DNA of 64,000 nt from the NCBI GenBank assembly GCA_934085565.1, contig CAKOHG010000004.1, positions 1-64,000 of the forward strand. The letters are read 5' to 3'. The position numbers were made by a program, and so were the translations under genes. The DNA comes from an uncultured Bacilli bacterium. Its GTDB lineage: Bacteria; Bacillota_I; Bacilli_A; RF39; UBA660. Below, in pieces: positions 59,676 to 64,000 of the stretch (within the stretch, counting starts at the first letter, position 1; each line of letters begins with the position of its first letter). The notes beneath the pieces are model-generated. The model was not told where the DNA came from, ran no database searches, and was given only the letters and a program-made list of their open reading frames with translations.

Positions 59676-60458
59676 ATGTTAAATATTTTAGAGATAACAA
59701 ATTTAAATAAATTAATTAAAACAAAAGCTTATTATGAAATTTCTGATTTCGAAGCCATTTTTACTAGAAATTTTGATTGTCGTGAAGTACTTATGTTTTT
59801 GGTACATAATTTAGAAGAAAAAAAGGTGACTTTAACATCAAATAAACTTTCACGTTATCTTTTGGCTTTAAAAGTATTATTAGAAACTTTAAATATTTCT
59901 AATATTTCGCTTTCTTTAAAAGAAAAAGAACAGCTTTCTAATTTATTTAAAGAATTTCTAAATCCATCTTATTTATCTTGTGTAACCCTTGTGAAGGAAT
60001 GCCAAGATCTTTTAGAAAACATTTTGATTCCCCAAGAAGAACAAGTAATACAAGACTTAAGTGAAAAAGAAAATGTTTTAGAATTATTTCAAGAAATGAA
60101 ATTGAAAATTTTTCTTTACGAAGAACAAATAAAAGAACTCGAACAACAATTAAATGTAAAAGAAACTAATCTGAAGCACTTGAAAAAAGATGGTCAAAAA
60201 GAAATTAAACGTCGTGAAGAATTAGAACGAAAGAATCAAATTTTTTCAAAAGAAATCGTAATTTTACAAAAAAAGATAGAACTTTTACAAAAAGAATTGA
60301 AACTAAGTAAAAAAGAAACTTCACACTATCAAAAAAGAATAGCCAAAGTCAAAGAGGAATTACAAAATCAAATTTATTTTGAAAGAACACAGTATGAAAA
60401 AGAACTTTTAAACCAACAGAATAAGCTTAATCAACAAGAAAGTGTTTTTAAAAATTAA
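59676..60458 (+). CDS. Coiled-coil protein, probably the N-terminal part of a split phosphoesterase protein
   Basis: 260 residues. The first ~120 are a helical domain (LNKLIKTKAYYEISDFEAI), then a continuous coiled coil (about 135-258). The stop falls in an A-rich run (TTTTTAAAAATTAAAAAA). Reading past it with one extra A gives FKKLKKSDFEGVEV and runs straight into the metallophosphoesterase frame, which lacks a proper start. So this gene and the next are either one protein split by an indel or a frameshift pair. Confidence 0.6.
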   Translation: MLNILEITNLNKLIKTKAYYEISDFEAIFTRNFDCREVLMFLVHNLEEKKVTLTSNKLSRYLLALKVLLETLNISNISLSLKEKEQLSNLFKEFLNPSYLSCVTLVKECQDLLENILIPQEEQVIQDLSEKENVLELFQEMKLKIFLYEEQIKELEQQLNVKETNLKHLKKDGQKEIKRREELERKNQIFSKEIVILQKKIELLQKELKLSKKETSHYQKRIAKVKEELQNQIYFERTQYEKELLNQQNKLNQQESVFKN

Positions 60459-60520
60459 AAAAGTCTGATTTTGAAGGAGTAGAAGTAACAGATTCACCTA
60501 TTTTTTTACTTTCGGATAAA

Positions 60521-61453
60521 GTGGCCAATCTTATTTATGAATCCTTATTTAAAGAAATGTCTTTAGACGATCTTGTATATTATTTAAGATGTCAAGGCTT
60601 GTTCTATTCGAAAGATGATATTTATAAGTTCTTAAAATATTTACAACAAAATTATCATTTATGTGAAAAACCAGGATTCATAACGACTTATCATTTAGAA
60701 AGCATTTCTTTTAAGAAAAATAAAGTTTTTCCTTTAGAAAGAAAATTAGTCCATAAGATATTATTTGTGTCAGATTATCATTTAAATATGAAGTTTGAAG
60801 AAAAAATACCAATGCTTGATAAAATTTATGAATTTTGTTCTAAAAATGGCATATTTCAAATTATAAATTTAGGCGATTTTATAAGTATTAAACATAAATC
60901 AACGTATATAGAAGTGGATCATTTACTTAATGAATTGATAAAAAAATATCCTAAAGATGAAAAAATTATTCAAGGTATCTTAATAGGAAACCACGATCAA
61001 ATTGAAACTGGTGGTAAAAGAACAATAAGTCTGATTGATACGTTAGCAAGAGAAAGAAAAGATATAATATCTCTAGGATCTAAAAATGCTTTTCTTCAAA
61101 TGGGGTCTTCTTTAATAGGATTACATCACCCTGATAAAAGATTACAGGCTGGTAATTTAGATATTTCGACAAGTATATTTGCTAAGGAGTATTGCAGAAA
61201 TTTTTCTTATGAGACTTTTTTAGAATGTTTCGGGCATTTTCATATTGATCACATACATTCTAGTCAAAATATTTTATGTGTCCCATCCTTATTTAAAGAC
61301 AGAGTGTGTAATGGCTTTTATGAAATAGATTTTTATACTAATGAAGAAAATGAAGTGGCGGATGTTATTTTTAAACCTTTTATAATAAAAGAAGAAACTA
61401 TATATCAGAAAGATGAGATTAAAAGAAAAATAGCAAGAAAGAAGATGAAGTAA
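60521..61453 (+). CDS. Calcineurin-like metallophosphoesterase
   Basis: 310 residues from GTG 60521. Metal motifs are complete: FVSDYHLN (DxH), NLGDFI (GD), GNHDQ and GHFHIDH. An N-terminal ~70-residue helical domain (SLFKEMSLDDLVYYLRCQG) precedes them. The GTG has no good ribosome site, and the same frame is open upstream to 60452 with sensible sequence (SDFEGVEVTDSPIFLLSDK) but no start codon, supporting a fusion with the upstream coiled-coil gene. Substrate unknown. Confidence 0.75.
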   Translation: MANLIYESLFKEMSLDDLVYYLRCQGLFYSKDDIYKFLKYLQQNYHLCEKPGFITTYHLESISFKKNKVFPLERKLVHKILFVSDYHLNMKFEEKIPMLDKIYEFCSKNGIFQIINLGDFISIKHKSTYIEVDHLLNELIKKYPKDEKIIQGILIGNHDQIETGGKRTISLIDTLARERKDIISLGSKNAFLQMGSSLIGLHHPDKRLQAGNLDISTSIFAKEYCRNFSYETFLECFGHFHIDHIHSSQNILCVPSLFKDRVCNGFYEIDFYTNEENEVADVIFKPFIIKEETIYQKDEIKRKIARKKMK

Positions 61454-61466
61454 ATCTTCTTTTTTG
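61439..61466 (+). terminator. Rho-independent terminator
   Basis: AAGAAGAT and ATCTTCTT arms, seven-base loop with the stop codon, then T residues. Confidence 0.8.
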
Positions 61467-61511
61467 TTTGCTATAATGATTGTCAATAAAAAAATCAATC
61501 CTTATCCGTTA

Positions 61512-61540
61512 TTGTTATTAAAAAAAATATTTGATATAAT
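61512..61540 (+). promoter_or_regulatory. Sigma-A-type promoter of the Tad pilus operon
   Basis: TTGTTA (61512-61517) and TATAAT (61535-61540), spacer 17, 26 bases before the flp-like gene, directly after a terminator. Confidence 0.65.
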
Positions 61541-61566
61541 AATTCTATACTAGAGGGAGTGATAGT

Positions 61567-61797
61567 ATGGATTCTAAAGGACAAGCTCTTGTGGAGTATG
61601 TTTTAATCGTGGCCATTATTAGTGTTATTACCGTAAGTATTGTTTCTTATTTTGGTGGGTATTTAAAAGATACAATTGTTAAAACCTCATGCGAGTTAGT
61701 TGACAATGTTTACGTAGAAGGGGATAAACCAGGTAATGCCGAATGTTTAACCAAAGAAGAGTACAAAATCAAACAAGAAAAAGAAGGTCAAAAATGA
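61567..61797 (+). CDS. Flp-type pilin (class III signal peptide)
   Basis: 76 residues. Short N-terminus MDSKG followed by QALVEYVLIVAIISVITVSIV, the Flp/class III prepilin pattern with cleavage expected after Gly5 and Glu at mature position 5. The C-terminus has two Cys. Start of an operon with two TadE-like genes, cpaE and cpaF. It is the probable major subunit of a Tad pilus. Confidence 0.78.
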   Translation: MDSKGQALVEYVLIVAIISVITVSIVSYFGGYLKDTIVKTSCELVDNVYVEGDKPGNAECLTKEEYKIKQEKEGQK

Positions 61798-62144
61798 GAA
61801 ATAAAAAAGGTCAAGCCCTCGTTGAGTTTGTCATTATTTTACCAATTTTTATTTTTATGTTATTAGCTATTATTGATGTAGGCAAAATTATATTTATTCA
61901 AAATCGTTTAGAAAATAAAATGTCTAATGTTTTAGATTTATATCGTAACCAAAAAAGTTATGATGAGATTTTAACGACGTTATCAGGGGACGATAATACG
62001 ATTCAGTTAGAAATCAAAAACGAAGAAAATAAAAATGTCACTTTCACCTTAAAAAAAGAAGTTAATATTGTCACACCAGGTTTATCATTAATCTTCAAAA
62101 ATCCTTATGATGTCACCGTAAGTGAGGTTATTAGCTATGAATAA
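61794..62144 (+). CDS. TadE-like pseudopilin
   Basis: Start ATG 61794 overlaps the flp stop (ATGA) with GAAGG upstream. 116 residues: MRNKKGQALVEFVIILPIFIFMLLAIIDVGKI, the TadE motif with Gly-Gln-Ala-Leu-Val-Glu-Phe, then a small beta-rich outer domain. TadE-type proteins are minor pilins processed by the TadV peptidase. Confidence 0.8.
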   Translation: MRNKKGQALVEFVIILPIFIFMLLAIIDVGKIIFIQNRLENKMSNVLDLYRNQKSYDEILTTLSGDDNTIQLEIKNEENKNVTFTLKKEVNIVTPGLSLIFKNPYDVTVSEVISYE

Positions 62145-62508
62145 TAAAGGTCAAACACTTATTATCTTTGTTATTTTAGTGCCAATTATCATTACCATGA
62201 TGGCTCTAGTCGTCGATGTAGGAATGTTAGAAAATAAAGTTTTAAAGACTAAAAACATAGTGGATGTAGCTATCAAAGAATATTTTAATAAAGAAGAGGA
62301 TGTTATGGTCATATCTAAAACACTAGAAGAAAATGATATTTCCACCGATAAACTCATTATTAAAAGAACTGATAATGAAGTAGGCGTTAATGTAGAATAT
62401 GAAATTGATTCTTTATTTGGTAAAATTGTCGGATTACAAAAGTATGACGTGAAAGTAAAGCGTAAAGGAATTAACGATAACGGAAAAATTAAAATTACAG
62501 AAGAATAG
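62137..62508 (+). CDS. Second TadE/TadG-like pseudopilin
   Basis: Start ATG 62137, overlapping the previous gene by eight bases, with GTGAGG upstream. 123 residues: MNNKGQTLIIFVILVPIIITMMALVVDVGML, close to a TadE/TadG N-terminus but with Ile in place of the usual Glu after the Gly-Gln motif, then a soluble domain. Loss of the Glu suggests a specialised or tip subunit (inference). Confidence 0.7.
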   Translation: MNNKGQTLIIFVILVPIIITMMALVVDVGMLENKVLKTKNIVDVAIKEYFNKEEDVMVISKTLEENDISTDKLIIKRTDNEVGVNVEYEIDSLFGKIVGLQKYDVKVKRKGINDNGKIKITEE

Positions 62509-62518
62509 GATGGGGAAT

Positions 62519-63292
62519 ATGAAAAAGAAAATAGGAAAAAGTTTATGTTTGTTTTCAGGTAAAGGCGGTGTTGGAAAAACCATTTTAACACTTAATCTTG
62601 CCGCGGTTTATTCGCAAATAAATAAACATGTGTTAATTGTTGATTTAGATTTATCCGGGGGAGGAATAGCCCTTGCGACCAATAAAGCCTTTGATAAAAC
62701 GATTTATAATTTTGTAGATGATTACAACAATAACCGTTTTAAAGATTTTAATGATTATGTTGTGAAATATAATGAAAATATTGATATTATGCCAAGTCCT
62801 AAGGACCCAAGACAAGCTTCTAAGATAGACTCTAAATACATTGAAATTCTTTTAGATAAAGCAATGTTTCATTATGACATGGTTTTAATTGATACCAATC
62901 ATAATTTAAATGAATTAAATTTAGTTGTTTTAGATGCCGCCGACAATATTTTATTTGTCATGGAAAATGACCCTATGGATTTAAAAAATATGAAGAGTTT
63001 GCTCTCTATTTTTAAAGACTTAGAGAAAACCAATTACAAAATTTTACTAAATAATAGCCGTGATCCTTTTAAGAAATATTTTACTCTTTATGATATGAAA
63101 ACCATTATCAAAAACAATATTGACTATGAAATTTCATCAGAGTTCTTTTTAAAAAATATGGATGCCTATGTTATGAATGGTGAAATTCCTATGTTACAAC
63201 CAAAAGCTCCTAATATTTTTAATAAGGATTATACGACCATGATGAATTTAGCAGTCAATTTTTTAGGAGGGGATAATAATGAGCAAAATTAG
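62519..63292 (+). CDS. CpaE/TadZ-like MinD/ParA ATPase
   Basis: Start ATG 62519 after GGATGGGG. 257 residues: deviant Walker A SGKGGVGKTILTLNLA (about 14-29), VLIVDLDLSGGGIALA, Walker B MVLIDTNHNLNEL. TadZ/CpaE proteins place the pilus machine at a cell site. It lacks the N-terminal receiver-like domain of Caulobacter CpaE. It precedes cpaF with a 14-base overlap. Confidence 0.82.
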   Translation: MKKKIGKSLCLFSGKGGVGKTILTLNLAAVYSQINKHVLIVDLDLSGGGIALATNKAFDKTIYNFVDDYNNNRFKDFNDYVVKYNENIDIMPSPKDPRQASKIDSKYIEILLDKAMFHYDMVLIDTNHNLNELNLVVLDAADNILFVMENDPMDLKNMKSLLSIFKDLEKTNYKILLNNSRDPFKKYFTLYDMKTIIKNNIDYEISSEFFLKNMDAYVMNGEIPMLQPKAPNIFNKDYTTMMNLAVNFLGGDNNEQN

Positions 63293-64000
63293 TTTAATTG
63301 AAGCTTTTAATATTGAAAGAAAGAAACCAAAATTTAATGATGTAAGCGACTATGAAGTCTTTCCTGATAAAAAACTATTAGATGAATTACGGGTTAAAAT
63401 TGTTGAAAACTTAATTGACCAAGAAATACCAGAAGATAAACTTTTACAACAATTTATTAATGATGAAATAGATAAATCTATTGAAGGATATGATTTAACT
63501 AACTTAGAAAGAAGTCATTTATATAACTTAATTGATAATGAAATTAATGGCTATGGACCTTTAACAGAACTTTTAGAAGATAAAAATATTACAGAAATAA
63601 TGGTGAATAGTCCTAAAGAAATATATATTGAAATTGATGGTCAACTTATTAAAGATGAAAGTGTTTCTTTTATTAACGATGAACATATTATAAGAACTAT
63701 CGAAAGAATGATAGGACCTATGGGGAGAACCATTGATGCGACAAACCCAATGGTCGATTCTAGACTTAAAGATGGTTCCCGTATTAATGCGGTTATTCCT
63801 CCTTTATCTACGAAAGGACCTATTATTACTATTCGTAAATTTAAAAAAGAAATGACGAGTGCCGATGACATGATAAGAATAGGGTCGATGACTCCTTATA
63901 TGGCCACATTTCTAGAAGCTGCCGTCAAAGGAAAATGTAACATCATTATTTGTGGTGGTACGGGTTCAGGTAAAACAACCCTTTTAAATATTTTAAGTAG
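63279..64000 (+). CDS. CpaF/TadA secretion ATPase, truncated by the window end
   Basis: ATG 63279 after TTAGGAGGGG; frame open to the window end (240 codons visible). Features of the VirB11/CpaF class: GYGPLTELLEDKNITEIMVN, IGPMGRTIDATNPMVDSRL, GSRINAVIPPLSTKGPIITIRKF, and Walker A GGTGSGKTTLLN (about 226-237). It powers pilus assembly with TadB/TadC, which should lie to the right. Confidence 0.9.
   Translation, partial: MSKISLIEAFNIERKKPKFNDVSDYEVFPDKKLLDELRVKIVENLIDQEIPEDKLLQQFINDEIDKSIEGYDLTNLERSHLYNLIDNEINGYGPLTELLEDKNITEIMVNSPKEIYIEIDGQLIKDESVSFINDEHIIRTIERMIGPMGRTIDATNPMVDSRLKDGSRINAVIPPLSTKGPIITIRKFKKEMTSADDMIRIGSMTPYMATFLEAAVKGKCNIIICGGTGSGKTTLLNILS

Noticed and set aside
62151..62591. 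146-codon open frame on the minus strand
   Set aside because: It is the shadow of the second TadE-like gene and cpaE, has no ribosome site and gives a Ser/Phe-rich product unlike any family.
1..64000. CRISPR array or rRNA genes
   Set aside because: No regularly spaced direct repeats and no rRNA-like sequence were seen on either strand.

Overview
The window is AT-rich chromosomal DNA of a Gram-positive, endospore-forming Firmicute-like bacterium. It carries dacB-spmA-spmB, spoIVFA-spoIVFB, an intact pro-sigma-K gene, sepF/divIVA/ftsQ/murG/SEDS genes, sortase and yqeG-yqeH. TGA is used as a normal stop (for example after the small protein ending at 1463), so the standard bacterial code applies and a wall-less mycoplasma is excluded. 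The extreme AT content, many TTG/GTG starts and short intergenic gaps recall uncultured gut Bacilli such as the RF39-like lineages, but that placement is inference.

Layout. 1-5.6 kb: tail of an Rpn-type nuclease gene, uppP, small membrane/lipoprotein genes, then the sporulation operon dacB-spmA-spmB and a wall glucosaminidase. 5.9-10.8 kb: surface and secretion genes, including a TPR glycosyltransferase and a large class B-like sortase facing away from a protein with an NPQTG sorting signal. 10.9-12.8 kb: cdsA-rseP. 12.8-26.3 kb: a degraded mobile island. Its functional-looking core is a small ribbon-helix-helix regulator under a perfect 34-bp palindrome, a BcgI-like (type IIB) restriction-modification pair, a DUF4268-type protein and a RloC/PrrC-like AAA ATPase behind a terminator-like hairpin. 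Around it lie a Rep-like gene with a long structured leader, a decayed serine recombinase, and wrecks of tnpV, dinD and a MazG-like gene, plus a Fic protein. An 18-bp imperfect direct repeat (12961 and 24773) encloses most of it, and a tRNA-Arg(CCG) gene lies at the right edge.

26.4-41.3 kb: dgkA, an arylsulfotransferase plus thioredoxin-fold pair, a 776-residue Ig-like surface protein, an RpiB-like isomerase, tandem duplicated GT2 glycosyltransferases, an ABC exporter, a Fic-fold protein without the catalytic His, a secreted nuclease, and mtaB. 41.3-48.7 kb: cell division and late-sporulation block (SEDS gene, murG, ftsQ, queH, spoIVFA, spoIVFB, sepF, divIVA, sigK). The protease SpoIVFB, its partner SpoIVFA and the likely substrate pro-sigma-K lie within 3 kb. 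48.8-61.5 kb: housekeeping (yqeG, yqeH, mutL, miaA, rpsT, yigZ, uvrC) mixed with a transglutaminase, a zinc peptidase, an SDR and a coiled-coil/phosphoesterase pair that appears split by a frameshift. 61.5-64 kb: start of a Tad/Flp pilus operon (flp, two tadE-like genes, cpaE/tadZ, cpaF cut by the window end).

All assignments come from reading motifs by eye; no database search was run. Start codons were moved where a Shine-Dalgarno sequence clearly favoured an internal start.
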